Positions 1 to 7,922 of a stretch of DNA of 24,711 bases are shown one piece after another. The notes beneath the pieces are model-generated. The model was not told the origin of the DNA. It did not search any database and was given only the letters and a program-made list of their open reading frames with translations. The number at the start of each line of letters is the position of its first letter. The first letter of the stretch is position 1. The stretch covers positions 1-24,711 of the forward strand of contig JBEBCD010000020.1 of NCBI GenBank assembly GCA_041158045.1. Direction: 5' to 3'. Source of the stretch: CAXRBC01 sp041158045 (lineage in GTDB: Bacteria > Actinomycetota > Acidimicrobiia > Acidimicrobiales > Ilumatobacteraceae). A program made the position numbers and the translations under genes.

Positions 1-183
1 CGACTCACCCCGGATGTCCAGCACGTGCGGCGCGTGATGGGCGAACATCTCGTCCAGCGGATACGCCGTATTGCGGTCGATGATGAGCAGCCGTGCACGC
101 GGCGGGAGGCGCCAGGTCTTCTCTGCGCTGCGGAACATCCGCCATGCGCGGCGGAGGAAGCCGACGTACTCGCGCAACGACAT
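1..183 (-). CDS. Partial gene (N-terminal 61 codons): putative surface-carbohydrate biosynthesis protein
   Basis: The reading frame is open from an ATG at 183 down to position 1, where the window cuts it, so only the N-terminus is seen. The first residues read MSLREYVGFLRRAWRMF. A hydrophobic stretch (RLLIIDRN) and a segment ending in VLDIRGES follow. A short Leu/Arg-rich start, then a beta strand, then V-L-x-[IV]-R-G-E-S resembles the N-terminus of bacterial surface-carbohydrate biosynthesis proteins of the Leptospira LIC12162 type. That match is from memory and rests on a short fragment. GC is about 65-68% here, lower than in the metabolic genes to the right, as is common for surface-polysaccharide loci. 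There is no clear Shine-Dalgarno, and a GTG lies immediately before the ATG, so the start is uncertain. The gene runs away from nfuA, with 84 bp between them. Confidence 0.5.
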   Translation of the reverse strand, partial: MSLREYVGFLRRAWRMFRSAEKTWRLPPRARLLIIDRNTAYPLDEMFAHHAPHVLDIRGES

Positions 184-267
184 CACCGCGAGGGTAGGCG
201 GCGAGGATGGTGGGACGGACGCGCGGGGGTGCGGGCGGCGAGCGGGCCGTGCAGCGAGGCGCGGGCG

Positions 268-939
268 TCAGCGGTAGTAGGGGTTCTCCCCCGTCGAGTG
301 GTCCGTCAGGTCCCGCACCCGCGTGATCGCCGGCACCTGCGCCGCGACCATCGTCTGGACCCCCTCGAGCATCGTCTGACGGCTCATCGAGCAGCCGTGG
401 CATCCGCCGCCCATCGTGAAGTACGCCGTCCCCTCGCCGTCGTGGCCGGCGTACGTGACGAAGCCGCCGTGCGCCGCGAGCATCGGATTGACCTCCGCCG
501 CGACGATCGCCTCCACCCGCGCGGACGTCTCGTCGTCGCGCACGAGACCCTCGACGGTGGGGGCCTTCGGGCGGTTGGGGTTGCGGATGATGAGCCCCTT
601 CTCCTCCGTGTGGTCGAGCTCGGCGCCGCGCAGCAGGTCGACGTCCTTGGACGGGATGATCACCTTGAGCCCGTCGACGGTGCGCACCTCGTCGGTGAAC
701 GCCGCCTTGGTCACCTCCTCGAACACGAGGTCGTAGCGAAACTCCTCGCCCGCACCCGACAGGATCTCGAGCCGGAGCCCGAGCCGCTCCCGCTCCGGCT
801 CCGCGTCGCGCAGGGCAACGAGGCGCTCGCGCGCCGACGGCGTCATGCGCACGATCGAGTCCCGAGCCGCCGCGGCGAGCGGACTCGCGGCGGGCGCGTC
901 GGGCGCGAGCGGGCTCGTCACGGCGCGCAGGCTACCCAT
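268..939 (-). CDS. nfuA: NfuA-like Fe-S cluster biogenesis/carrier protein (degenerate A-type domain + NifU C-terminal domain)
   Basis: The product is 223 aa. Residues about 28-125 resemble a degenerate IscA/HesB (A-type) domain with a conserved IIPSKDVDLLRGAEL stretch but without the A-type cysteines. Residues about 135-210 form a NifU C-terminal domain with GGGCHGCSMS, whose Cys180 and Cys183 make the CxxC pair. NfuA dimers carry a 4Fe-4S cluster between CxxC motifs and pass it to apo-proteins in the cytosol. The C-terminal tail (DHSTGENPYY) is also typical. The ATG at 939 is preferred because the conserved strand (SIVRMTPSARERL) starts before the inner ATG at 846, and because a G-rich stretch precedes 939. 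A GTG at 921 is possible. The gene is divergent from the thiamine operon, with its start only about 30 bp from the riboswitch. Confidence 0.85.
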   Translation of the reverse strand: MGSLRAVTSPLAPDAPAASPLAAAARDSIVRMTPSARERLVALRDAEPERERLGLRLEILSGAGEEFRYDLVFEEVTKAAFTDEVRTVDGLKVIIPSKDVDLLRGAELDHTEEKGLIIRNPNRPKAPTVEGLVRDDETSARVEAIVAAEVNPMLAAHGGFVTYAGHDGEGTAYFTMGGGCHGCSMSRQTMLEGVQTMVAAQVPAITRVRDLTDHSTGENPYYR

Positions 940-967
940 GCCCCCGCCGATAGCCTGAGCGGAGCAC

Positions 968-1056
968 GCACGGGGAGTTCGCCGGATCGGCGGACTGAGA
1001 GGGTGGTCGCCACCACCGACCCGCAGACCTGATCCGGGTAATGCCGGCGGAGGGAG
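968..1056 (+). promoter_or_regulatory. TPP riboswitch (THI element)
   Basis: The leader contains the conserved TPP-aptamer blocks in order. CTGAGAGGGT (from 994) is the pyrimidine-binding arm. ACCTGATCCGGGTAATGCCG and GCGGAGGGA (about 1027-1055) form the pyrophosphate-binding arm and the closing helix. It sits directly before thiamine pyrophosphokinase and a thiamine ABC importer, the expected targets. The final GGAGGGA is also the Shine-Dalgarno of the gene at 1061 (GGAGG at 1049-1053), so ligand binding would hide the ribosome site directly. No terminator lies between the aptamer and the gene, which favours translational control. The 5' boundary is approximate. Confidence 0.93.
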
Positions 1057-1060
1057 CGAC

Positions 1061-1753
1061 ATGACGGCGAACGCGACGGGACCGGCCGACGGTGCGACGC
1101 TCGTCGTGCTCGGCGGACGACCGCTCCACCCGCGCACCGAGGCCGACGTGCTCGCGCTCCTCGCGGCCGCGCCGGCGACGCCGATCGTCGCCGTCGACTC
1201 CGGCCTCCACGCGGTCCACGCGCTCGGCCTGCGCGCCACCGCCGCGATCGGCGACATGGACTCGGTCGACGCCGACGCACTCGACGCCGCACGCGCGTAC
1301 GGCGCACGCCTCGTGACGCTCCCCCGCGACAAGGACGAGACCGATACGCACGCCGCCCTCGCCCTCGCGCTCGAGTGGCCGCACCGGCGCATCGTCGTCG
1401 CCACGGGCGGCGGTGGTCGTCTCGACCACGAGCTCGGCGTGCTCGCCGCGATCTTCGACCCGCGACTCGCCGGCCGCGCCCCCGAGCTCTGGCGCGGCGA
1501 CACCGTCGCGTACGCGTTGTCGGGAGATGCCGTCCGCGCCGTGCGCACCCGCCCGGGCGACGTCGTCGGCCTCGCAGCGATGCACGGCGCGGCCGGGGGC
1601 ATCGACACCGAGGGTCTGCGCTGGGGTCTGGCCGACGCCCGCCTCGCGCCGCACGAGTCGCGCGGTGCGAGCAACGAGGCGCTCGGCGAGCGCGTCGTGG
1701 TGCGGCTGCGCGAGGGTCGGCTCCTCGTGGTACACGAGCGGGGGCTCGCGTGA
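1061..1753 (+). CDS. thiN: Thiamine pyrophosphokinase (thiamine diphosphokinase)
   Basis: The product is 230 aa, a usual size for the family. It transfers pyrophosphate from ATP to thiamine to give TPP. Family motifs are visible: an N-terminal LGGRP loop (17-21), VDSGLHAVHALGL (45-57), GDMDSV (64-69), the acidic DKDETD (90-95) that binds Mg2+, and a glycine-rich TGGGGRLDHELG that packs at the active site and dimer interface. The ATG at 1061 follows GGAGGG inside the TPP riboswitch with 5-7 nt spacing, which fixes the start. It is the first gene of a four-gene operon, and its TGA overlaps the GTG of the thiamine-binding protein gene. Joining kinase and importer under one TPP riboswitch suggests salvage of external thiamine. 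Confidence 0.92.
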   Translation: MTANATGPADGATLVVLGGRPLHPRTEADVLALLAAAPATPIVAVDSGLHAVHALGLRATAAIGDMDSVDADALDAARAYGARLVTLPRDKDETDTHAALALALEWPHRRIVVATGGGGRLDHELGVLAAIFDPRLAGRAPELWRGDTVAYALSGDAVRAVRTRPGDVVGLAAMHGAAGGIDTEGLRWGLADARLAPHESRGASNEALGERVVVRLREGRLLVVHERGLA

Positions 1754-2868
1754 GTCGGGGGCGTGCGCGGATCGCGGTGCCGACGGTCCGCGCGGTCGCC
1801 GGCGCGCTCGCGTGCGCGCTCGTCGCGTCGGCATGCGGGGTGCGCGGCGGCGACGCGCCCTTGCCCGCGGACGGCGCCGCGGCGACGACGGAGCCGCGGG
1901 CTCCGGTGACGCTCGTGCTGCTCGCACACGACGCCTTCACACCGAGCGAGGGCGTGCTCGAGGAGTTCACCCGCGAGACCGGGATCGGCGTCGAGGTCGC
2001 GCGCGGGGGCGACGCGGGCGAGCTCGTGGCCAAGGCCGTGCTCACGGCGGGGGCGCCGGAGGGCGACGTGCTGTGGGGCGTCGACGACGCGCTGCTCGCG
2101 CGCGCGATCGAGGCCGGCGTCTTCGCGCCGTACGCCTCGCCGGAGCTCGGCGCGCTCGACCCCGCGGCGGTCGCGCTCGTGCCGGGGGCCGAGGCGACGC
2201 CCGTCGACACGGGCGACGTGTGCATCAACTACGACGTCGCGTGGTTTGCCGAGCGCGGCATCGCGCCGCCGCTCACGCTGCGCGCACTCGTATCGTCGGC
2301 GTACCGCGACCTGCTCGTCGTGCCGAGCCCGCTCACGTCGTCGCCGGGCTTCGCGTTCCTCGTCGGCACCATCGCCGAGTTCGGCGACGGATGGGGCGAC
2401 TACTGGCGCGACCTGCGGGCCAACGGCGTGCGCATCGTCACCGGCTGGACCGAGGCGTACTACGACGAGTTCTCCGGCTCGGGCGGCGGGGGCGAACGAC
2501 CGATCGTGGTGAGCTACGGCTCGAGCCCGCCGGCCGAGGTGCTGTTCGCCGACCCTCCGGTGGAGGAGGCGCCGACGGCGGTGGCGGCGCTCACGTGCGT
2601 GCGCCAGGTCGAGTTTGCCGGCGTCCTGCGCGGCACGCGCCACGAGGCCGAGGCGCGCCGACTCGTCGACTTCCTCGTCGGCGAGCGGTTCCAGGCCGAC
2701 CTACCGCTCGCGATGTTCGTCTACCCGGTGCGCACGGGCATCGCGCTGCCCGAGGAGTTCGTGCGCTACTCGCTGCGCCCGGAGCGGCCGCTCGCGCTCG
2801 ACCCGGCGCGCATCGCGCGGGAGCGCGCGGGGTGGCTCGAGGAGTTCACCCGGATCGTGCTGCGGTGA
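1750..2868 (+). CDS. thiB: Thiamine ABC transporter substrate-binding lipoprotein
   Basis: The product is 372 aa from GTG at 1750, which overlaps the preceding TGA as GTGA. The N-terminus is basic, then hydrophobic, ending in a lipobox-like VASAC (Cys29), so it is probably a lipid-anchored extracellular binding protein. The body matches ThiB of the Fe3+/thiamine extracellular solute-binding group: VTLVLLAHDAFTPSE near the start, DVLWGVDDALLARAIEAGVF, the INYD hinge, and a C-terminal segment (FQADLPLAMFVYPVR) typical of ThiB/TbpA. Position between thiN and thiP, and the TPP riboswitch, support thiamine or a phosphorylated form as ligand. The gene is coupled to thiP by a second GTGA overlap at 2865-2868. 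Confidence 0.9.
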   Translation: MSRGRARIAVPTVRAVAGALACALVASACGVRGGDAPLPADGAAATTEPRAPVTLVLLAHDAFTPSEGVLEEFTRETGIGVEVARGGDAGELVAKAVLTAGAPEGDVLWGVDDALLARAIEAGVFAPYASPELGALDPAAVALVPGAEATPVDTGDVCINYDVAWFAERGIAPPLTLRALVSSAYRDLLVVPSPLTSSPGFAFLVGTIAEFGDGWGDYWRDLRANGVRIVTGWTEAYYDEFSGSGGGGERPIVVSYGSSPPAEVLFADPPVEEAPTAVAALTCVRQVEFAGVLRGTRHEAEARRLVDFLVGERFQADLPLAMFVYPVRTGIALPEEFVRYSLRPERPLALDPARIARERAGWLEEFTRIVLR

Positions 2869-4427
2869 GACGCCCCGCGGTCGCGCTGCCGGTCGTGCTG
2901 CCGGTCGCACTCGTCGCCCTCGGCGTCGCGCTCCCCGCCGCGGCGCTCGTCGCACGGGCGGGGACGGCGGAGGCCTGGGGGCGGATCCTCGGGGACGGCG
3001 CGACGTGGCGACTCGTCGCGACGACCGCGGCGCAGGCGACCGCGAGCACGGTGCTCGCGATGGCGGTCGGGGTGCCGGTCGCGGCGCTGCTCGCGCACCG
3101 CAGGTTTGCCGGCGCGCGGGCGCTGAGGGCGCTGGTGACGCTGCCGTTCGTACTCCCGACGGTCGTCGTCGGCGCGGCCTTCGCGGGCCTCGCGCCCGCC
3201 TCGTGGCGCGCGACGTGGGCGATCGTCGTCGTCGCGCACGCCTGGTACGACGCGGGGCTCGTCGCGCGCATCGTCGCCGCGCGGTGGGAGGCGATCCACC
3301 CCTGGGTGGACGACGCGGCCCGCACGCTCGGCGCCGGGCCCGTCGCGCGGGCGACGACGCTCGCCGCGCCGCTCCTGCGGCCCGCGCTCGCCTCGGCGGC
3401 GGCGATCACGTGGGTGCTGGCCTTCGCGTCGTACGGCGTGGTGCGGGTGCTGGGCGGGCCCGCGCTGGCGACGCTCGAGACCGAGGTGGCGTTCCGCGCG
3501 TTCGCGCTCGGGGACGTCGCGGGGGCGATCGTCGTGGCGGCGCTGCAGCTCGCCGTGCTCGGCGGCGCGGTCGCGATCGTGCTCCCGCGCCTGGCGCGGG
3601 GCCGCGTGCGGGCCGCGGCGACGCGCACCGCGGTCTCGCGTGCCCGGCGGGCGCGCACGACGCGGGAGCGCGCCGTCGTCGCCGCGGGCGCGACCCTCGC
3701 GACCGCGGTCGTCGCGGTGCCGCTCGCGGCGCTCGTCGTGGCGTCGCTACGCGTCGGTGGTGCGGCGTCGCTCGCAGGCTGGCGGGCGCTCGGCGACGTC
3801 GACGTCCGCGGCGCGGTGGCCGTCTCGCTGCGCAATGCGGCGCTCGCCGCCGCCCTCGCGACCACCGCCGCCCTGGCCGCGGCGAGCGCCGGTGCACGCG
3901 CCCGGCGCCCGTGGCTGGACGCCGTCGCATCGCTGCCCGCGCTGGTCTCGGCGGTGACGATCGGGCTGGGCCTCGCGGTGGCGTCGGCGTGGCTCCCCGC
4001 ACCCGCGCGCGGCGCCTGGTGGCTCGTGCCGCTGGCCCACGCGACGGTCGCGCTGCCGATCGCGGTGCGCGTGCTCGGCCCCGCGGCGCGCGGCGTGCCG
4101 GGCGACGTGCGCGACGCCGCGCGCACGCTGGGCGCGACCGGCGCGCGCCTCTGGTGGACGATCGACCGACCGCTCCTCGCGCGCGCGGCGGTCGCGGCCG
4201 CCGCCCTCGCGGCGTGCGCGTCGCTCGGCGAGTACGGCGCGAGCAGCCTGCTCGCGCGCCGCGGGGCAGAGACGCTCCCCGTCCTCGTCGAGCGCCTCCT
4301 CGGCCGCACGGGCGACGCGCTCCGCGCGCAGGGCTTCGCCCTCGCGGTGGTGCTGGCGGCCGCCTGCCTCGCGGTGGTCGCGCTCGTGGACCGGCTCGGC
4401 GACGGCCGCGGGACGGGCGTGGCGTGA
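2865..4427 (+). CDS. thiP: Thiamine ABC transporter permease
   Basis: The product is 520 aa from GTG at 2865, overlapping the thiB stop. It has two permease halves in one chain, as usual for ThiP (about 10-12 membrane segments rich in Ala, Val and Leu). Each half carries a cytoplasmic EAA-type loop: DDAARTLGAGPVARATTL in the first and RDAARTLGATGARLWW in the second. These dock on the ATPase. A basic stretch (RARRARTTRER) links the halves. Thiamine released from ThiB would pass through this subunit. The TGA shares its last base with the ATG of the ATPase gene at 4427 (TGATG), indicating coupled translation. Confidence 0.9.
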   Translation: MRRPAVALPVVLPVALVALGVALPAAALVARAGTAEAWGRILGDGATWRLVATTAAQATASTVLAMAVGVPVAALLAHRRFAGARALRALVTLPFVLPTVVVGAAFAGLAPASWRATWAIVVVAHAWYDAGLVARIVAARWEAIHPWVDDAARTLGAGPVARATTLAAPLLRPALASAAAITWVLAFASYGVVRVLGGPALATLETEVAFRAFALGDVAGAIVVAALQLAVLGGAVAIVLPRLARGRVRAAATRTAVSRARRARTTRERAVVAAGATLATAVVAVPLAALVVASLRVGGAASLAGWRALGDVDVRGAVAVSLRNAALAAALATTAALAAASAGARARRPWLDAVASLPALVSAVTIGLGLAVASAWLPAPARGAWWLVPLAHATVALPIAVRVLGPAARGVPGDVRDAARTLGATGARLWWTIDRPLLARAAVAAAALAACASLGEYGASSLLARRGAETLPVLVERLLGRTGDALRAQGFALAVVLAAACLAVVALVDRLGDGRGTGVA

Positions 4428-5536
4428 TGCTCGAGCTCGACGGCCTCGGCGCGCGCCACGACGGGGCGACGCTCTTCTCGCGCGTCGGACTGCGGGTCGC
4501 CCGCGGGGAGATCGTCGCGATCACCGGGCCGAGCGGCGTCGGCAAGACGACGCTGCTGCGCATCGTGGCCGGCCTCGAGCCCCCGCACGAGGGCGCCGTG
4601 CGCATCGAGGGCGAGGACGTCACGCGGGTCCCCGCGCACCGGCGACGCGTCGGCCTCGTCTTCCAGGACGACCAGTTGTTCCCCCACCTCACCGTCGCCG
4701 GCAACGTCGAGTACGGCCTGCGCATGGCGCGCGCCCCGCGCGACGCGCGGCGCGCGCGCGTGACCGAGCTGCTCGCGCTCGTGGGACTCGCGGGTCTCGC
4801 CGAGCGTTCGGTCGAGCGGCTGTCGGGGGGCGAGGCCCGCCGCGTCGCCGTGGCGCGCACGCTCGCGCCGTCGCCGCGCGTCGTGCTGCTCGACGAGCCG
4901 CTCACCGGCCTCGACCCCGCGCTCCACGCGCGCCTCCTCGCCGACCTGCGCACGCTCCTGCGTGCCGCGGGCACCGCGGTGCTGCACGTCACCCACGACC
5001 TCGAGGAGGCGCGCGCCCTCGCGGACCGCGTGGTCGACCTGCGCGCCCGACTCGTGGAGGAGGTGGGCGTCGACGAGATCCTCCCGCTGCGCCGGGCCGT
5101 GCTGCGGCGCGGCACGCCGACGTCCGATGCGCGCCTGCCCGAGGACGTGCGGCCCGACACGCGGCACCTCGCGATCCGCGACGGCGGGACGATCGTGGCG
5201 ACGTCGACGTGGGTGCGCGCACCGCGACCCGCCGACGGCGAGCCCACCTCCGCCTCCGACCCCTCCTCCACCGCGGCGGCTACCCCGGAGTCGTCGATCC
5301 AGGTCCGCGGCATGGCCGTCGCCGACGACCTCCGCGGCGAGGGTCTCGGGGCCATCCTCCTCGAGGCCGGGCTCGCCCGCGCGCGCGCCGACGGTGCTCG
5401 CCTCGCGTGGGCGAAGGCGCGCGACAGCGCGCTCGGCTTCTACACCGCGCGCGGGTTCTCCGTCGAGGGCGAGGGCTTCATCGAGCCGGTGACGCAGCTA
5501 CCGCACCACCTCGTGGTGCGGCGTCTCGACGCGTAG
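4427..5536 (+). CDS. thiQ: Thiamine ABC transporter ATPase fused to a C-terminal GNAT N-acetyltransferase domain
   Basis: The product is 369 aa; normal ThiQ is about 210-240 aa. Residues 1-205 are a full ABC ATPase: Walker A GPSGVGKTT (34-42), Q-loop Gln80, signature LSGGE (132-136), Walker B VVLLDEP (152-158) and H-loop His190. The ATPase ends soon after the H-loop, and a second domain follows without a stop. It begins DEILPLRRAVLRRG (216-229) and holds the GNAT acetyl-CoA loop RGEGLG (303-308) and a late GFYTARGF segment, as in stand-alone actinobacterial GNAT enzymes. A low-complexity Pro/Ser/Thr insert lies around 266-290. In-frame GTG codons at 5054 and 5063 lack a well-spaced ribosome site, so one fused protein is most likely. 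The ATPase powers ThiP; what the GNAT domain acetylates is unknown. Confidence 0.88.
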   Translation: MLELDGLGARHDGATLFSRVGLRVARGEIVAITGPSGVGKTTLLRIVAGLEPPHEGAVRIEGEDVTRVPAHRRRVGLVFQDDQLFPHLTVAGNVEYGLRMARAPRDARRARVTELLALVGLAGLAERSVERLSGGEARRVAVARTLAPSPRVVLLDEPLTGLDPALHARLLADLRTLLRAAGTAVLHVTHDLEEARALADRVVDLRARLVEEVGVDEILPLRRAVLRRGTPTSDARLPEDVRPDTRHLAIRDGGTIVATSTWVRAPRPADGEPTSASDPSSTAAATPESSIQVRGMAVADDLRGEGLGAILLEAGLARARADGARLAWAKARDSALGFYTARGFSVEGEGFIEPVTQLPHHLVVRRLDA

Positions 5537-5553
5537 ACGAGCCGGCGGGTCCG

Positions 5554-7206
5554 TCAGCCGCGGACGGTCACCGGCGCCTCCAGGCGCACCGTCGCGCCCG
5601 ACGCGTCGACGGTGTCGACCACGAGCCGCCACTGCCCGGCGGCGGGCAGCTGGACGCGACCGACCGCGTGGTTGGGCCCGGCGAGCTCGAGCGGCACGAC
5701 GATCCCCGTCGCCGGGTCGGCGTCGCTGCGCAGCACCGCCTCCACCGCGCGCACGCGCTCGAGCGTCCCGCCCGGCGGCGAGTAGACCACGTGCACGTCG
5801 GCGAGGCCCACGCGCGCGGGCGTGACGGTGACGGTCGCGACGAGCGGTCCCCGGGCCACGGTCGTCGTCCACGGCTCGGCGCCGAGCGTGGCGAGCGGCG
5901 GCACGCTCACGAGCACGGTCGTCGCGGCGAGCACGGCGGCCGCCAGCACCGACTCCCGGGCCAGCGTGCGCGTCGACGGCGTCCCCGACCGGCCCCGCAC
6001 CGCGCGGCGCGCCGTCGCGCCGAGCGCGACCACGCCCGCGACGAGGGCCGACTTCACCCCGAGGGTCCGGCCGTAGGTCGAGGTGAGCGCCTCGCCGACG
6101 CCGCCCGGCAGGTCGTCGGTCGCGCGGCGCAGCAGGTCGGTCATGCGCAGCGCCTGCGCCACGCCCGTCGCGAGGGTGATCGCGAGCAGTGCCCCGGCCC
6201 ACCGGGAGAAGGCGGCGACCGCGTCGACCCGCCGCGCGCGCCACGCCGCACCGGCGACCGCGAGCGCCACGACGCCGCCGATCCACGCGGACGCCGCGCC
6301 GAGGTGCACCACGTCGTTGGCCACGCTGAGCGCCGCGGGTGAGCGCATGCCGGGATGACCCGGGACGGCGAAGGACGCGAGCACCGCGACGGCGAGCGCC
6401 GGTCGCGCGCGCGTCCAGGCGACGAAGGCGGCGATCGCCGCGACCCGGATGAGGAGCCAGGTGCCGAGGCGCGTCGCGGCGAGGTCGTCGAGGTAGCGCC
6501 AGGTGCCGTGGATCGTCGCGCCGCCCCCGATCGCGTATGCCGGCTGCACGACGTAGGTGCCGAGCGTCCCGCCGACCAGCAGCGCGATGCCCGCGCGCGC
6601 GGCGGCACCGACGCGCGGCGGCGCCGGCTCGTGCGGCGCGCGCGCCATCGCCCCGAGGATCCATGCGCCCGCGACGAGGACGACGCCGAGGTACGCGAGC
6701 CAGCGCGCGAGACCCATCGCGGTGCGCACCTCGGGTCGGGCGGCACCGTCGCGGAGGATGTCGTTGGACAGCGCGGAGAGGTCGGTGCCGCGGAGGCCGA
6801 TCTGGAAGGTGAAGGCGCCCTGCACGGGGTGGCTGTCGGTCGACACGACGCGCCACGCCACGAGGTACGACCCCGGCGCGAGCGCCGGCACGTCGGCGGC
6901 GACGACCGACGGCGCGTCGAGGTGGCGCGGCGCGCCGATCGCGACGAGCGATCCCCCGCCGTCGAAGAGTCGGATCGCGCCGAACTCGATCTCCACCGCC
7001 TCGCCGAACGTCAGCACGATGCGCTCCGGCGCCCGCTCGAGCACCGACGACGCGGCCGGTTCCGTCGTCCGCAGGCCCGCGTGCGCGTGCGCGGGCGGGG
7101 TGCCGACGGGTGCGACGAGCGCGAGCGCCGCGGAGATCGCGGCGGCGGCGGCCAGGCGCGCGGTGCGGAGGCGCACGGTCACGGTGCGACGCGTCGCGGC
7201 GCGCAT
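5554..7206 (-). CDS. CopC-CopD fusion: copper-binding/copper transport membrane protein
   Basis: The product is 550 aa. A signal sequence ends near AHAHAGL, exposing an N-terminal His as in CopC. A CopC beta-barrel follows, with the hallmark VSTDSHPVQGAFTFQIG (about residues 120-136). Then comes a CopD-type domain of about eight membrane helices containing WRYLDDL and HPGMRSP loops. The last roughly 110 residues form another soluble beta-rich domain of YtkA/CopC-like character. CopC and CopD bind and move copper across the cell envelope, for tolerance or for supply. The ATG overlaps the stop of the upstream MDMPI gene (ATGA, 7206-7208), so the two form an operon. It converges on the thiQ fusion with only 17 bp between stops and no obvious terminator. 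Confidence 0.85.
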   Translation of the reverse strand: MRAATRRTVTVRLRTARLAAAAAISAALALVAPVGTPPAHAHAGLRTTEPAASSVLERAPERIVLTFGEAVEIEFGAIRLFDGGGSLVAIGAPRHLDAPSVVAADVPALAPGSYLVAWRVVSTDSHPVQGAFTFQIGLRGTDLSALSNDILRDGAARPEVRTAMGLARWLAYLGVVLVAGAWILGAMARAPHEPAPPRVGAAARAGIALLVGGTLGTYVVQPAYAIGGGATIHGTWRYLDDLAATRLGTWLLIRVAAIAAFVAWTRARPALAVAVLASFAVPGHPGMRSPAALSVANDVVHLGAASAWIGGVVALAVAGAAWRARRVDAVAAFSRWAGALLAITLATGVAQALRMTDLLRRATDDLPGGVGEALTSTYGRTLGVKSALVAGVVALGATARRAVRGRSGTPSTRTLARESVLAAAVLAATTVLVSVPPLATLGAEPWTTTVARGPLVATVTVTPARVGLADVHVVYSPPGGTLERVRAVEAVLRSDADPATGIVVPLELAGPNHAVGRVQLPAAGQWRLVVDTVDASGATVRLEAPVTVRG

Positions 7207-7892
7207 CAGAACGGCTCCGGGCTCGCGAGCCCCGCGACCTCGTGGCGCCCGAGGAGCCACGCGAGCCGCTCGCGCGGCGGGAGGCGCAGCGCCGCGGCGG
7301 GCAGCTCGGCCATGCCCATCGGGCGGCGGCTCGCCCACCGCGCCGTCATGAGCGCGACGTCCATCCGCGCGTAGTCGTCCGACCAGTCGTGCCACGTCGG
7401 CCCGAGGTCGAGGTCCGCGAGGTGGACCTCGGTCTCCCGCCAGCGCATCGCGACGAGATCGACGATCGCGACGCGGGCGCCGCCGTCGTGCGACTTGACC
7501 CCGTGACCCGACCAGGTCGTCGCGGTCGCCGCCGCCCACGCGCCCTCGAGCGCCCAGACGGTGGCGCGCACGTCGGCCGCGAGGACCGCGGCGGCCCGCG
7601 CGGCGCCGGCGTCGATCGCGGCGGATCGCGCCGCGGCCCCTCCGGGGTACTGCTCGCTCGCCTCCCCGCGCCCCGCGGCGTCGAACATCCGGGTGTGGCT
7701 CTCGGCGTTGCGCGCGAGATGCGCGAGCACGTGCCCGCGCGACCAGCCGGGCAGCGCCGACGGTGCGCGGCACGCCGCGTCGTCGAGCGTCCCGTCCGCG
7801 AGCGCGGCATCGAGCGTCGCGAGCAGCCGCTGGTGCGCGGCCGCGCAGCCCGCGACCTGCGCGTCGAGCGCGCGCACCGCCGCGGGATCCAT
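7206..7892 (-). CDS. Maleylpyruvate isomerase-family / mycothiol-dependent DinB-fold protein
   Basis: The product is 228 aa. The N-terminal half is a four-helix DinB/MDMPI domain with LPGWSRGHVLAHLARNAES (His54 and His58). RWRETEVHLADLDLG supplies the later Glu and His metal ligands. Actinobacterial proteins of this family bind a divalent metal and use mycothiol as thiol cofactor; the founder isomerises maleylpyruvate. No other aromatic-degradation gene is nearby, so the true substrate is unknown and the name is only a family label. The ATG at 7892 has a poor ribosome site (GAGGG almost touching the start). The gene is translationally coupled to the downstream copC-copD gene, which hints at a link to metal or thiol stress. 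Confidence 0.8.
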   Translation of the reverse strand: MDPAAVRALDAQVAGCAAAHQRLLATLDAALADGTLDDAACRAPSALPGWSRGHVLAHLARNAESHTRMFDAAGRGEASEQYPGGAAARSAAIDAGAARAAAVLAADVRATVWALEGAWAAATATTWSGHGVKSHDGGARVAIVDLVAMRWRETEVHLADLDLGPTWHDWSDDYARMDVALMTARWASRRPMGMAELPAAALRLPPRERLAWLLGRHEVAGLASPEPF

Positions 7893-7905
7893 GCCCTCAG
7901 TGTGG

Positions 7906-7922
7906 CCGACCGGCCCGGTCGG
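7906..7922. repeat. Perfect inverted repeat just after the btuD stop codon
   Basis: CCGACCGG, a central C, then CCGGTCGG gives an 8-bp perfect stem with almost no loop. It lies in the 30-bp gap between the btuD stop (7923-7925) and the MDMPI start (7892). It has no T-tract on either strand, so it is not a classical terminator. It could be a weak terminator hairpin, which would need a looser loop, or an operator for the MDMPI-copCD operon. The same arms (CCGACCG/CGGTCGG) recur at 19546-19561. Confidence 0.5.

Noticed and set aside
25..1032. Long plus-strand open frame (335 codons) over the nfuA region
   Set aside because: It is the antisense shadow of nfuA and runs into the TPP riboswitch; the translation is Arg/His-rich without any fold, while the minus strand encodes a clear NfuA with CxxC.
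268..2643. A 791-codon minus-strand frame extending nfuA upstream
   Set aside because: The extra N-terminal part lies antisense to thiN and thiB and has the low-complexity Arg/Ala/Ser composition of shadow frames; NfuA starts near 939.
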